Shown in pieces: positions 1 to 8,123 of a stretch of 38,388 bases of DNA (position 1 is its first letter; each line of letters begins with the position of its first letter). The position numbers and the translations under genes were made by a program. The stretch is from NCBI GenBank assembly GCA_011174815.1, contig DUFF01000075.1, positions 1 to 38,388 of the forward strand. Direction: 5' to 3'. The notes below the pieces were generated by a model, which worked only from the letters and a program-made list of their open reading frames with translations, was not told the origin of the DNA and did not search any database. This DNA is from Dehalococcoidia bacterium. GTDB taxonomy: Bacteria > Chloroflexota > Dehalococcoidia > Dehalococcoidales > RBG-16-60-22.

Positions 1-93
1 TACATAATGTTAACAAGCGCGATTTCGAGTTGAATACGCTTGCTGGCTTACCGAGCTCAATCCTTTGCTGCCTTTATTGAAACATTCTGATTG

Positions 94-756
94 TTAAAGG
101 CCGGTCAGCTTGGCGCGAAGTTCCTCCTCCAGTTCCAGAGAGGTCAGGGCAACTATTTGGTCTCCTTCGCGGATAATGGTATTGGGGTTAGGAATAACCG
201 GCTTGCGGTTCATAGGAATTACCAGTGCCAGCTTGGTTCCTTCCGGTAATGAGACTGCCTTGACTGGTTTGCCAATGGTCTTTGCGTCCGAAGTGATTCT
301 TACCTCTACAATCTCCAGTCCCTTATCACTTCGCATCAACAAGTGAGTCAACGGATGGGTGGGCACCTCTTTCTCTATGGCTTCCAGGATGATATTGGTG
401 GCACTTACGGTAACATCGATGCCCAGTTTCTTGAAGATGGCCTCGTTCTGGGGGTTTCGGATTCGGGCGATAGTGCGGGGCACGTTGAATTTGTGCTTGG
501 CTACTTGGCAGGCGACCAGATTATCTTCATCATCGCCGGTGACGGCCACCAGCATGTCTGCTCTTCCGGTGCCCACCTCAGCCAGAGTGGCTGCCTCGCA
601 GCCGTCGCCTTGCAAGCAAATGCTCCCCAGTTCCTCATTAATGATATCGCAAAAACGGGCATTCTTTTCCAGAAGGACTATCTCATGCCCTTCATTAAGC
701 AAGGCCCTTGCCAGATAATAACCTACTCTACCACCGCCGACAATGACGATGTACAT
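94..756 (-). CDS. trkA: TrkA-family K+ uptake regulatory protein (RCK_N plus RCK_C)
   Basis: Cytoplasmic nucleotide-binding subunit that gates Trk/Ktr potassium channels. The 220-residue protein opens with a Rossmann NAD-binding motif (VIVGGGRVGYYLA, about residues 4-16), with an acidic residue at the end of strand 2 (VLLEKN) as expected for binding a dinucleotide ribose. Residues 1-120 form the TrkA_N/RCK_N domain. Residues about 140-220 look like a TrkA_C domain (IGKPVKAVSLPEGTKLALV, then REGDQIVALTS). The ATG is preceded by AGAGGAAAGCG, a good ribosome binding site. It is the last visible gene of a uspA-trkA-trkA operon, 10 nt after the shorter TrkA paralogue. No TrkH/KtrB channel gene is visible; it may lie beyond the left edge. 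Family assignment is firm; ligand and partner are inferred. Confidence 0.9.
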   Translation of the reverse strand: MYIVIVGGGRVGYYLARALLNEGHEIVLLEKNARFCDIINEELGSICLQGDGCEAATLAEVGTGRADMLVAVTGDDEDNLVACQVAKHKFNVPRTIARIRNPQNEAIFKKLGIDVTVSATNIILEAIEKEVPTHPLTHLLMRSDKGLEIVEVRITSDAKTIGKPVKAVSLPEGTKLALVIPMNRKPVIPNPNTIIREGDQIVALTSLELEEELRAKLTGL

Positions 757-766
757 CGCTTTCCTC

Positions 767-1165
767 TTATTCCTCTATTTTTTCTTTCACCAGTTCGGCA
801 AAGATTGTGGTCGGGCTGAAGGCCTCCAGACCAAGGGTTTCATACATCTCCTGGCGCAAAGGGTCATATATTCGGGATAAAACACGCGGCACATTGAAAA
901 TATGCTTGGCAATCTGGGCGGCCATTACATTCCGATTGTCCCCCTGTGTCATGGCGACGAAGACGTCTGCCTCTTCAATGCCGGCTCTCCTCAGTACCTC
1001 CTCATCCATGCCGTTGCCGAGCAGGGCCGTGCCCCTGAAGTCAGGCGGCAACCTCCGGAAACTGTAGGCGTCAATATCGAGGACAGTGATTTCATGGCCG
1101 TCTTGTTCCAGTATTCCGGCGAGCTGGGCGCCAACTCGACCACAGCCCATAATGACGATTTTCAT
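767..1165 (-). CDS. TrkA N-domain-only protein (short RCK_N paralogue)
   Basis: A protein of about 132 residues with a Rossmann fold start (MKIVIMGCGRVGAQLAGIL) and an acidic strand-2 end (TVLDID), typical of the TrkA_N/RCK_N domain. It has no TrkA_C domain, so it is about 90 residues shorter than its downstream neighbour. The ORF track starts at a TTG at 1177, but GAGGT at about 1171-1175 lies just before tandem ATGs at 1168 and 1165, so I place the start at 1165 (1168 is equally possible). It sits between the uspA-like gene (22 nt upstream) and the full-length TrkA protein (10 nt downstream). Both RCK proteins share the FNVPR.L/I.RI segment, so the pair looks like an old duplication and may form a hetero-oligomeric gating ring. 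That last point is inference. Confidence 0.85.
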   Translation of the reverse strand: MKIVIMGCGRVGAQLAGILEQDGHEITVLDIDAYSFRRLPPDFRGTALLGNGMDEEVLRRAGIEEADVFVAMTQGDNRNVMAAQIAKHIFNVPRVLSRIYDPLRQEMYETLGLEAFSPTTIFAELVKEKIEE

Positions 1166-1187
1166 CATTGACCTCAATAAATGGATT

Positions 1188-1604
1188 TTAATGCTGGTAA
1201 AGTATCACCGGGCAGGGTGAATTCTTCAGTACGTAAGGAACCACACTGCCCAGACTGAACTGGCCAAAGCGTCTCTTATACTTGACGCCCATCAGAATGA
1301 TGTCTACCTCCCGTTCCACCGCCTCATCGATTATCGCTGGGCCCACATCGCGGGCCTGGAGGACGTCCGTCTCCACCTCGTAGTCTTCTTCTTCAGCGAG
1401 GATTTCCATATGGTCGAGGATGCTTTCGGCTTTATCGATTTCGGGTCCGATTTCCGCATCAAGGGGCAGGGCACGCTTGATGGTGACAACGTAAACCGAC
1501 CAGATTTTCCCTTTTTCTTTCTTGGCTAGCCTGATGGCGAGCCTTATAGCCTCAACATCAGCCTCGCTACCGACCACCGGAACTAGGATTTTCTGGAATT
1601 CCAT
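1188..1604 (-). CDS. Universal stress protein (UspA family)
   Basis: A 138-residue single-domain Usp protein. The N-terminus MEFQKILVPVVGSEADVEAI is the typical first strand and helix of the family, and the C-terminus (GSVVPYVLKNSPCPVILY) matches the usual GSV...V....CPV.V end. The ATP-binding glycine loop is degenerate: MGVKYKRRFGQFSLGSV lacks the clean G-x2-G-x9-G-S/T spacing, so nucleotide binding is uncertain. AAAAGGAT sits just before the ATG. It is the first gene of an operon with two TrkA-type proteins, and a Usp domain beside K+ transport regulators is a recurrent association. A promoter lies at 1633-1661, overlapping the end of the upstream permease gene. Confidence 0.88.
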   Translation of the reverse strand: MEFQKILVPVVGSEADVEAIRLAIRLAKKEKGKIWSVYVVTIKRALPLDAEIGPEIDKAESILDHMEILAEEEDYEVETDVLQARDVGPAIIDEAVEREVDIILMGVKYKRRFGQFSLGSVVPYVLKNSPCPVILYQH

Positions 1605-1632
1605 ATCCTTTTACAATATTTAATACAGGGGT

Positions 1633-1661
1633 ATTATAATCCTCTCCATAAAAATCTACAA
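1633..1661 (-). promoter_or_regulatory. Sigma70-type promoter for uspA-trkA-trkA
   Basis: Read on the minus strand: TTGTAG (1661-1656), 17 nt, then a perfect TATAAT (1638-1633). Its -35 box overlaps the stop codon of the upstream APC permease gene, so the stress/K+ operon can be expressed independently of the permease. Confidence 0.55.
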
Positions 1662-3131
1662 TGGGGTATCACTTTTTTTATTTTTCTCCTGGTCCTTTGG
1701 TGTATGCGTCAGAGGCAGGTTTTCCCTTTTTCGATAGATATAGTAAATGATGATGCCAAGCACCATCCAGCCAAGCCCTACCCACCGGCTGTAGGGCTGA
1801 GTTATCAAAATGATAATCCAGATCAAAGCAAGCGCACAAATGCCGAGAAGGGCGCTTATTGGCAGCTCACGTCCCTTTATCTTTATATTGCCGCCAAGCT
1901 TGAAAGGGCGTGGCAATTCCGGTCGCCTGATGCGCAGGCTGATGATGGACGCGTGGGCGAACATGAAGGCCAGCAGGGAACCAACCGCGTATAGCGCGCC
2001 CATGTTTTTGAAGACATCGGCTTCAAAGAAGCCGGGCAGCAGGATGAGGATAGCAATAACGCTGAACAGAATTATGGATATGTAGGGCGTTTTAAATCGG
2101 GGATGAATCCGGCTCAGCGCCGGCGGCACCAGACGGTGGTTGCCCAGCGAAAAAGCGAGGCGGGAAATGCCGATGAGCCCGGCATTGGTGGCGATAAGCA
2201 GTATGGTACCAGCCAGGATGGCGATCAGCGGCTTGAGCACATCCTGCAGCAGCACCAGTGGCAGGTTAGCCGCAATGCCGGCGACCGGGTCTCTAGACCA
2301 GTCAGAGGCCAGCTCCTGTGGCGTCATTGCCGATAGCGATACCAGCGAGATACCGGCAAAGATGACCAGGACGGCCACAATCATCATCACCAGGGCCCTT
2401 GGCACCCTTTTCTGCGGCTGCTTGGTCTCTTCCGCCATCTGAGACATGGTTTCAATTCCGGTATAGGCGATGGCGGCAAGCGCAATGCCGATAATCAGGT
2501 TCTCTGGCGCTGGCCAGTTATCAACGATGCGTCTGATAATGACGGTCGGGTTGAATAAAAGTATGAAGCCGATAACTACCAGTGAAATCTGCGTTGCCAG
2601 GTCAAGCACCGCCGCGCTGATATTAACAAACGACGTTTCCTTGATGCCGATGACATTCAGGGTCATGAGGAAGAAGACAATTGCCACGGAAGCCAGAGTA
2701 CCTATGATCGCTGAGTCTTTGAAAGGCTCCCAGAAGAAGCCAAGGTAAGGAGGAATGGTGAAGGCGGAGATGGATATGGTGACGATGTAGCTTAGCATAA
2801 GCGCCCAGCCGGCGATAAAGCCAGCCAGGTCATTAAAGCCATGCCGGGCGAAACTGGCCGAGCCGCCAGCTTCCGGTAGTGCGGCGGTGCCTTCCGCATA
2901 GGTGAGCGCGGTAAAGATAAAAAGGACACCGGCAATGCCCAGTGCCACGGGTGTTGCCCCCATGGCTACCAGAGCAACAATGCCCAAGGCATAATAGATG
3001 GAGGAGCCGACATTGCCATAGCCGGCACTGAATACCGCAGGAATGCCGAGTACTCGCCGCAAGCGGAATTGTTTGATTCTTCGGGGGCGAAAAAATCTAT
3101 CACCAGGTTTAGGTTGCCGAGAATTTTGCAT
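1656..3131 (-). CDS. APC-superfamily amino acid permease
   Basis: A 491-residue polytopic membrane protein with about 12 predicted hydrophobic segments, between a basic N-terminus (RPRRIKQFRLRRVLG) and a basic C-terminal tail. The first helix carries the APC substrate-loop glycines (AGYGNVGSSIYYALGIVAL), and EGTAALPEAGGSASFARHGFN is the conserved loop after helix 2 of amino-acid/polyamine/cation permeases. TGIETMSQMAEETKQPQKRVPRA is the classic TM6-TM7 region. Expected activity is uptake or exchange of an amino acid or polyamine; the substrate cannot be told. The ATG has no obvious Shine-Dalgarno sequence. The gene is divergent from the small HTH protein gene at 3283, with back-to-back promoters in the 150-nt gap, so that protein is a candidate regulator. 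Confidence 0.88.
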   Translation of the reverse strand: MQNSRQPKPGDRFFRPRRIKQFRLRRVLGIPAVFSAGYGNVGSSIYYALGIVALVAMGATPVALGIAGVLFIFTALTYAEGTAALPEAGGSASFARHGFNDLAGFIAGWALMLSYIVTISISAFTIPPYLGFFWEPFKDSAIIGTLASVAIVFFLMTLNVIGIKETSFVNISAAVLDLATQISLVVIGFILLFNPTVIIRRIVDNWPAPENLIIGIALAAIAYTGIETMSQMAEETKQPQKRVPRALVMMIVAVLVIFAGISLVSLSAMTPQELASDWSRDPVAGIAANLPLVLLQDVLKPLIAILAGTILLIATNAGLIGISRLAFSLGNHRLVPPALSRIHPRFKTPYISIILFSVIAILILLPGFFEADVFKNMGALYAVGSLLAFMFAHASIISLRIRRPELPRPFKLGGNIKIKGRELPISALLGICALALIWIIILITQPYSRWVGLGWMVLGIIIYYIYRKRENLPLTHTPKDQEKNKKSDTPL

Positions 3132-3175
3132 ATTATATGTTTGCTAACTAGCCATTTTTATCAGTGCATTGTGCT

Positions 3176-3204
3176 ATTTTATGCCCCTAATAGATGGCTG
3201 TCAA
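3176..3204 (-). promoter_or_regulatory. Promoter of the APC permease gene
   Basis: Minus strand: TTGACA (3204-3199), 17 nt, TAAAAT (3181-3176). The implied transcript starts near 3170, giving a leader of about 40 nt before the ATG at 3131. Confidence 0.65.
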
Positions 3205-3227
3205 ATTTTATTTAGAGGATAATTATA

Positions 3228-3256
3228 TTGACAAATGGCATTTTAGAGGCTATAAT
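3228..3256 (+). promoter_or_regulatory. Consensus sigma70 promoter of the small HTH gene
   Basis: TTGACA (3228-3233), exactly 17 nt, then TATAAT (3251-3256). Both hexamers are perfect consensus. The -35 box lies about 23 nt from the -35 box of the divergent permease promoter, so one bound regulator could affect both. Confidence 0.75.
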
Positions 3257-3282
3257 ATGCGCCAAAAGTCATAGCAAAAAGT

Positions 3283-3552
3283 ATGGACATGATAATCAGA
3301 ACCAGAGTGTTTGAGCTGTGTGATGGGCGCTACCGTAACCTGTCAGAACTGGCACATGCCATGGGGCTATCCGTGAGCCAGGTTTACCGAGTCCGCGAAG
3401 GAAAACGAAGCATCAACCAGAAATTCATCATCGGGGCAAAGAAAGCCTTTCCCGATTACGGACTTGATGACCTCTTTTATCTCGATAATGACCGGCTAAG
3501 TGATTTTGCCGTGGGGACAAGTGGCACAAGGAATTATCGAAGCATTAATTAA
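3283..3552 (+). CDS. Small helix-turn-helix DNA-binding protein
   Basis: An 89-residue protein with an HTH core at about residues 15-55: LSELAHAMGLSVSQVYRVREGKRSINQKFI. Helix 2-turn-helix 3 reads ELAHAMGLSVSQVYRVREG, typical of XRE/Cro-type DNA binding, and QKFIIGAKKAFP resembles a final XRE helix. No effector domain is present. A perfect consensus promoter lies at 3228-3256; the Shine-Dalgarno sequence is weak (AAAAAG just before ATG). It is divergent from the APC permease, so a regulatory link is plausible but unproven. The last residues (GTSGTRNYRSIN) look unstructured, while the +1 frame over the same DNA reads on as a more protein-like segment (see the 3521-3607 entry), so the C-terminus may be affected by a frameshift. 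Confidence 0.8.
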   Translation: MDMIIRTRVFELCDGRYRNLSELAHAMGLSVSQVYRVREGKRSINQKFIIGAKKAFPDYGLDDLFYLDNDRLSDFAVGTSGTRNYRSIN

Positions 3553-3607
3553 CGGAAGACTGGATTTGCTCGCAGAGTATAAGCGGAAAAACCGGCGAGA
3601 ACAGTAA
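3521..3607 (+). CDS. Possible 28-residue overlapping ORF or frameshifted tail of the HTH gene
   Basis: In the +1 frame relative to the HTH gene, a GTG at 3521 (preceded by GGGGA) opens an ORF reading as an amphipathic helix, IIEALINGRLDLLAEYKR, ending at TAA 3605-3607. Its composition is more protein-like than the tail of the annotated HTH frame. It could be a translationally coupled microprotein, the true C-terminus after a frameshift, or chance. I cannot decide from one sequence. Confidence 0.3.
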   Translation: MAQGIIEALINGRLDLLAEYKRKNRREQ

Positions 3608-3676
3608 TGAATAATGAATATGGAAGGGAGATAGTGATAAATTGCAGATGGGAGTACTTCAATTTGGTCCCCGATT

Positions 3677-4165
3677 TTAAAGCCCGGTTTCCTCTGGTTG
3701 TACTTTATGCAGCGTTTCCCTTACCTCAGGGTGGTCGATATACAGCGTCCCGTTAAGGTGGTCGATCTCATGCTCCAGCGCCTGGGCGAGCAGGCCTTCA
3801 GCTTTAATCCTCACCTCTCTGCCATTCTGGTCGCGGCCTTTGGCGGTTACTGACTCAGCGCGTTTGATCTGTCCGAAATAACCGGGGATGCTGAGGCAAC
3901 CCTCATCGACAATCCGTTCCCCGCGCCGGCGCACTATCTCCGGGTTTATCAAAACGATGTCTTCCTCTTCGGGTATCCCTATGACGATAACGCGCAGCGG
4001 GATGCCTACCTGCGGCGCCGCCAGCCCGACACGGCCCGGCTCGGCATGCATCGTCTCCAGCATGTCCCGGATCAGCTTTTTGATTGAGCCGTCAACAGTT
4101 TGTACTTTCCTGGCCTTCCGTTTGAGTACCGAATCAGGAAGGCTACGAATCGGAAGAACTGCCAT
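3677..4165 (-). CDS. def: Peptide deformylase
   Basis: Removes the N-formyl group from nascent proteins using a metal-activated water. The 162-residue protein shows all three family motifs: motif 1 VGLAAPQVGI (about 46-55), motif 2 EGCLSIPG (88-95, metal ligand Cys90) and motif 3 HEIDHLNG (132-139, ligands His132 and His136, catalytic Glu133). Length is normal. It starts 36 nt after priA, so it is probably the last gene of the moaB-trmD-rplS-priA-def operon. No partner fmt gene follows, unlike the common def-fmt pair. Nothing suggests loss of function. Confidence 0.96.
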   Translation of the reverse strand: MAVLPIRSLPDSVLKRKARKVQTVDGSIKKLIRDMLETMHAEPGRVGLAAPQVGIPLRVIVIGIPEEEDIVLINPEIVRRRGERIVDEGCLSIPGYFGQIKRAESVTAKGRDQNGREVRIKAEGLLAQALEHEIDHLNGTLYIDHPEVRETLHKVQPEETGL

Positions 4166-4201
4166 CGTAGTTACCCGGTTGATAAAATCGATTACAGTTT
4201 A

Positions 4202-6634
4202 CTAGAGCAGACTCACCGGGTCAATGTCAATCGCCCAGCCCTGCGGGAAGGTTATTTGAGAGAGGAAAGATGATAGTTCAGTGCCGCGCAGTATGATCTG
4301 CCATCGGTAGCGGCCTCTGAGTCGGTGGATAAATGCTGGAGCCGGGCCAATCAAGTTGAGAGCGCTGATGCCTCTGGCGTCTCTTTCCAGCGTTAATATG
4401 TTTCTCATTTTTTCTGCCTCTCGCTGGCAGATGGCATTATTGATATGGCTGTAAGTTAACGTAGCCAGCCGGGAAAATGGTGGATTATGCAGCTGACGCC
4501 GATAGTCGATTTCCCTTTCGTAGAAAGCGAGGTAATCATGATTCGCTGCTGCCCGGATGGCATAATGTTCCGGCGAGAAGGTCTGAATGATTACCTGTCC
4601 GCCCAGAGGCCCTCGACCGGCCCTACCGGCTACCTGGCTCAGCAGTTGGAAAGTCCGCTCGCCGGCGCGGAAGTCGGGTAGATTCAGGCTAGTGTCCGCG
4701 CTCACCACGCCCACCAGCGTTACCCGCGGCAGGTCCAGCCCCTTGGCCACCATCTGCGTGCCGATGAGGATATCCGCTTTGTGGTCGCGAAACTGGCGCA
4801 GTATTTTCTCGTGCGATTCTTTGCTGCGGGTCATATCACTGTCCCAGCGGAGCAGTCGTGCTCCGGGCAGGGCATAGCTGACTTCCTGTTCCACCTTCTG
4901 TGTGCCCAGGCCAAGGTATTTCATTTGCCGGCTGAAACACCGGGGGCAGCGGTCGGGCACCGCCGTCCTGTAATTGCACTGGTGGCAGACAAGTACATCT
5001 TCGGTATAATGGTGGGTCAGGGGTACCTCACAGCGATGGCAGCGCAGCACGAAGCCACAGCGTCGGCACTGGATGAACGTGGCCCCGCCCCGACGGTTGA
5101 GGAATAAAATCGCCTGCTCCCCGCCGTTTATGGCCTGTGTCATTGCCTGTGATAGGGCGCGACTGAATATGCTGCGGTTGCCGGCCTTCAGTTCTTCCCT
5201 CATGTCCACGATATCAACATGCGGTAGCGGTGCGCTTTCCACCGGGACTACCCGTTGCGGAAGCTGGAGGAGTTCATAGCTTCCCTGTCGGGCACGGAAA
5301 TAGGTGTTTACATCGGGAGTGGCGCTGCCCAGAATAACGACCGCCCCCGTCAGCTCGGCCAGCTTCATGGCCACATCGCGGGCGTGGTAGCGAGGTGGGT
5401 TCTCCTGCTTGTAAGTCCATTCATGTTCTTCGTCGAGCACGATAAGCCCAAGGTCAGGCTGGGGGGAAAAGAGGGCGCTCCGGGGGCCAATTACGACGTC
5501 GAATTCGCCGTCCCTTATCCTCCGCCATTCGTCATACTGCTCACCAGGTGAAAGTTTGCTGTGCAGCACAGCTACCCGGCGCGGGAAGCGGGAGGCAAAG
5601 CGCTCTATGGTCTGCAGGGTGAGGGCGATTTCTGGCACCAGGACAATGCCTCTCCGCCCCGACTTCACCGTTTCCGCCAGTGCCCGCAGGTATATCTCGG
5701 TCTTGCCGCTGCCGGTAACGCCGTGTAGCAGAAAAACCCCGGGTTGTGTCTTATCACCGTGCATCGCTTCACCGATGCGTGAGAACGCTACTTCCTGGGC
5801 CCGGGTCATTTGCGGCGACGACGTTGGCGCAATGTCCTGATAGGAAATCGGCTCCCGTTTGACTTCCACAGTCTCGAAAGCAATCAACCCCCGGCGGACC
5901 AAGGCGTCGGCGGTGGCCCGTTCTATACCCAGTTTTTGCCTCAATTCCGTCCAGGGAATCGACCCGGTTGACTCGCTCAAGAAATCAAGAAGGCCTGCCT
6001 GCTTTAAAGCTCTTCTCCCTTTAAGCTCTGCGGATATCTCCCGGGCAGTGGCTAAAGGCACGTTGAGGCGCAGAAAGGGCACCGTCTTGGGCCGCATCTT
6101 TATCGGCTCAATTTCATAGCTTCTCGTCGCTAGGCCTTTTCTCACCAGCTGTGAGATGATGGCCTGTGCCTTCTTTATACCGAGCTTTTTCTCCAGTTCC
6201 CTGGTGTTCACCTTTTCCTGATTCTGCAAAAGCGCCAGGGCCTGGCGCTGCGGTGGGGTGAGGGAAGACAGGGACTGTTCATCAGAGTCCAGCACCGCCG
6301 AGACAAAGGTCAGCGTTCTCCGCTCGAATCCCGGCGGCAGCATGAGGGCCACGGCATCGAAAAGGGGAGATAGATAGTAATCGCTTATCCATCGGGCCAG
6401 TTGAAGCTGGATTGGGGAGAGCAACGGGCGGGACTCGATTACATCGATAATATCTCTGGTCTCTTCCACCGCCGGGTGGGGGGTCAGCGCCATGACAATG
6501 CCCTGTAGGGTGCGTTCGCCGAAGGGAACCCATACCGCCTGCCCTACCTCGACATTCAGATGCGGTGGTATGGCGTAGCTGAAAGCGCGGCGCTGGGCAA
6601 CCGGGGAATTGACGCTGACCTCGGCATATTTCAT
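4202..6634 (-). CDS. priA: Primosomal protein N' (PriA replication-restart helicase)
   Basis: Superfamily 2 DNA helicase that reloads the replisome at stalled forks. The N-terminus (YAEVSVNSPVAQRRAFSYAI) is the PriA 3'-DNA-binding domain. The middle has Walker A GVTGSGKT, a DEEH Walker B box, and GSATPDVNTY (motif III region). Cys pairs follow (CRRCGFVLRCHRC, CHQC, CPRC), the two-zinc insertion, then the helicase C-lobe (GTQMVAKGLDLPRV; QVAGRAGR). Length is about 810 residues, slightly above average. The ORF track begins 8 codons earlier, but GAGGACAGG lies just before ATG 6634 and the family starts at this Met, so I use 6634. It follows rplS by 52 nt and precedes def by 36 nt. Confidence 0.96.
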   Translation of the reverse strand: MKYAEVSVNSPVAQRRAFSYAIPPHLNVEVGQAVWVPFGERTLQGIVMALTPHPAVEETRDIIDVIESRPLLSPIQLQLARWISDYYLSPLFDAVALMLPPGFERRTLTFVSAVLDSDEQSLSSLTPPQRQALALLQNQEKVNTRELEKKLGIKKAQAIISQLVRKGLATRSYEIEPIKMRPKTVPFLRLNVPLATAREISAELKGRRALKQAGLLDFLSESTGSIPWTELRQKLGIERATADALVRRGLIAFETVEVKREPISYQDIAPTSSPQMTRAQEVAFSRIGEAMHGDKTQPGVFLLHGVTGSGKTEIYLRALAETVKSGRRGIVLVPEIALTLQTIERFASRFPRRVAVLHSKLSPGEQYDEWRRIRDGEFDVVIGPRSALFSPQPDLGLIVLDEEHEWTYKQENPPRYHARDVAMKLAELTGAVVILGSATPDVNTYFRARQGSYELLQLPQRVVPVESAPLPHVDIVDMREELKAGNRSIFSRALSQAMTQAINGGEQAILFLNRRGGATFIQCRRCGFVLRCHRCEVPLTHHYTEDVLVCHQCNYRTAVPDRCPRCFSRQMKYLGLGTQKVEQEVSYALPGARLLRWDSDMTRSKESHEKILRQFRDHKADILIGTQMVAKGLDLPRVTLVGVVSADTSLNLPDFRAGERTFQLLSQVAGRAGRGPLGGQVIIQTFSPEHYAIRAAANHDYLAFYEREIDYRRQLHNPPFSRLATLTYSHINNAICQREAEKMRNILTLERDARGISALNLIGPAPAFIHRLRGRYRWQIILRGTELSSFLSQITFPQGWAIDIDPVSLL

Positions 6635-6686
6635 CCTGTCCTCGAGCGATTGCCCCAAACTTCTGTTGCTGGACGCTACGGAAAGG

Positions 6687-7322
6687 TTACTCTTCAGGCT
6701 TTTCTTCTTTGGTTGCTTCTTCTGCTGGTGCCGCTTCCGGCTCTTCAGAGCCTAGCTCACCCTGAGCCTGAATCGCCTCTGGCTCCGCCTCCTCCACTTC
6801 GTTAGGAGCTTTCTCCTCTACAGACGGCTCTTCCGTAGCCTCGGATACGGCTTCTTCGATTTCCGGCAACGCTTCTTCCGGTTCGGTCGGCAGTTCCTCT
6901 TCCGCCGATTCGACTGCACCCATTGTTTCTTCTTCGACCTCAGCGGCAAGCCCCTGCATTTGGGCCAGCTCTTTTTCCCGGTCCAAACGGCGCTCTTTGA
7001 TTCGGGCTGCCTTACCGCTGCGCCCGCGCAGGTAGAATAGTTTGGCGCGGCGTACCTTTCCGTGGCGTATTACTTCCACGCGCTCCACCCGCGGCGAGTG
7101 CAGCGGGAAAGTGCGCTCCACGCCGACACCGTAAGCGATGCGCCTGACGGTAAAGGTGCTGCCTATCCCGCCACCCTGCAACTTTATGACCACTCCCTGG
7201 AATGGCTGGAGGCGTTCCTTACCGCCTTCGATCACTTTGGTGAAAACGCGTACCGTATCACCCGGGGAAAGTTCTGGAATTCTGGGGTTGCGTTTGACAT
7301 CTATCAGCGAATCGATATTCAT
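6687..7322 (-). CDS. rplS: 50S ribosomal protein L19 with long acidic C-terminal extension
   Basis: L19 lies at the 30S-50S interface. Residues 1-112 are a standard L19: [21 protein letters not shown]-like core, [16 protein letters not shown], and the basic end [19 protein letters not shown]. Typical L19 stops near residue 115-120. Here another roughly 99 residues follow, almost entirely Glu, Ala, Pro and Val ([20 protein letters not shown]), with hardly any aromatic or basic residues, so the tail is probably disordered and highly negative. The reading frame is intact through the tail to its stop. The ATG overlaps the stop of trmD (ATGA), implying translational coupling. The core call is certain; the tail's role is unknown. 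Confidence 0.95.
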   Translation of the reverse strand: MNIDSLIDVKRNPRIPELSPGDTVRVFTKVIEGGKERLQPFQGVVIKLQGGGIGSTFTVRRIAYGVGVERTFPLHSPRVERVEVIRHGKVRRAKLFYLRGRSGKAARIKERRLDREKELAQMQGLAAEVEEETMGAVESAEEELPTEPEEALPEIEEAVSEATEEPSVEEKAPNEVEEAEPEAIQAQGELGSEEPEAAPAEEATKEEKPEE

Positions 7323-8104
7323 TCTTCGGGCTCCTTGCTTGAACTTGACTTGGTTTTATCTGAAGCGGTGAATTTCTCCACCAATTGCTCTTCTTCTCGA
7401 CCGAGTTTAGTCTTTTTGATGAGGTCCGGCCGTCGCTCCAGAGTGCGTCGGATGACCTGTTCCCGGCGCCATCGGGCAATCTGAGCGTGGTCGCCGGAGA
7501 GCAGCACTTCCGGCACGGACCAGCCTTGGAAATCAGCCGGACGGGTGTACTGAGGGTATTCCAGCAGGCCGTTGGTGTATGAATCCTCTTGAGCAGAATG
7601 TTCCGAGCCGAGCACGCCCGGAAGCAAACGTATGACGGCGTCAATGACCACCAGCGCCGGCAGTTCGCCGCCGGTCAGCACGTAATCACCGATGCTGATT
7701 TCATCGGTAACTAGGTGCTCCACCACGCGCTCGTCAATGCCCTCATAGTGGCCGCAGATAAAAATTAGATGGCGGTGCTTTGACAGCTCTACGGCGATTT
7801 GCTGGTGGAAGAGCCGCCCCTGCGGCGTGAGCAGGATGATCGGTGGTTCCGCGGCTCCAGGTTCTCGGTCAACCTGTGTCTTCACCGATTCCACCGCTTC
7901 AAAGATAGGCTCGGGCTTGAACACCATGCCTGAACCGCCGCCATAGGGATAATCATCAACGGTATGGTGTCTATCATGGGTGTAATCACGTATGTTATGT
8001 ACGTTGATGCTGACCAGATTCTGGTCAATGGCCCGCTTGAATATGCCGAAGCTGAACGGCACGTCAAACATCTGTGGAAATATGGTCAGCACATCAATAC
8101 GCAT
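7319..8104 (-). CDS. trmD: tRNA (guanine-N1)-methyltransferase
   Basis: Methylates G37 next to the anticodon of several tRNAs, preventing +1 frameshifting. A SPOUT enzyme with a trefoil-knot AdoMet site: [13 protein letters not shown] and [20 protein letters not shown] are the signature knot sequences. The N-terminus [13 protein letters not shown] is canonical, so the start is ATG 8104, 19 codons inside the track ORF. Length is about 261 residues, a little longer than the usual 240-250 because of a Ser/Lys-rich tail ([14 protein letters not shown]). It overlaps rplS by 4 nt, the classic trmD-rplS order; the usual upstream rpsP and rimM are replaced here by a molybdopterin gene. Confidence 0.96.
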   Translation of the reverse strand: MRIDVLTIFPQMFDVPFSFGIFKRAIDQNLVSINVHNIRDYTHDRHHTVDDYPYGGGSGMVFKPEPIFEAVESVKTQVDREPGAAEPPIILLTPQGRLFHQQIAVELSKHRHLIFICGHYEGIDERVVEHLVTDEISIGDYVLTGGELPALVVIDAVIRLLPGVLGSEHSAQEDSYTNGLLEYPQYTRPADFQGWSVPEVLLSGDHAQIARWRREQVIRRTLERRPDLIKKTKLGREEEQLVEKFTASDKTKSSSSKEPEE

Positions 8105-8123
8105 CGAAAATCCCTGTCCCTGG

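Noticed and set aside
1-93. Possible start of another minus-strand gene at the left edge
   Set aside because: Only two or three codons would be visible and there is no clear ribosome binding site.
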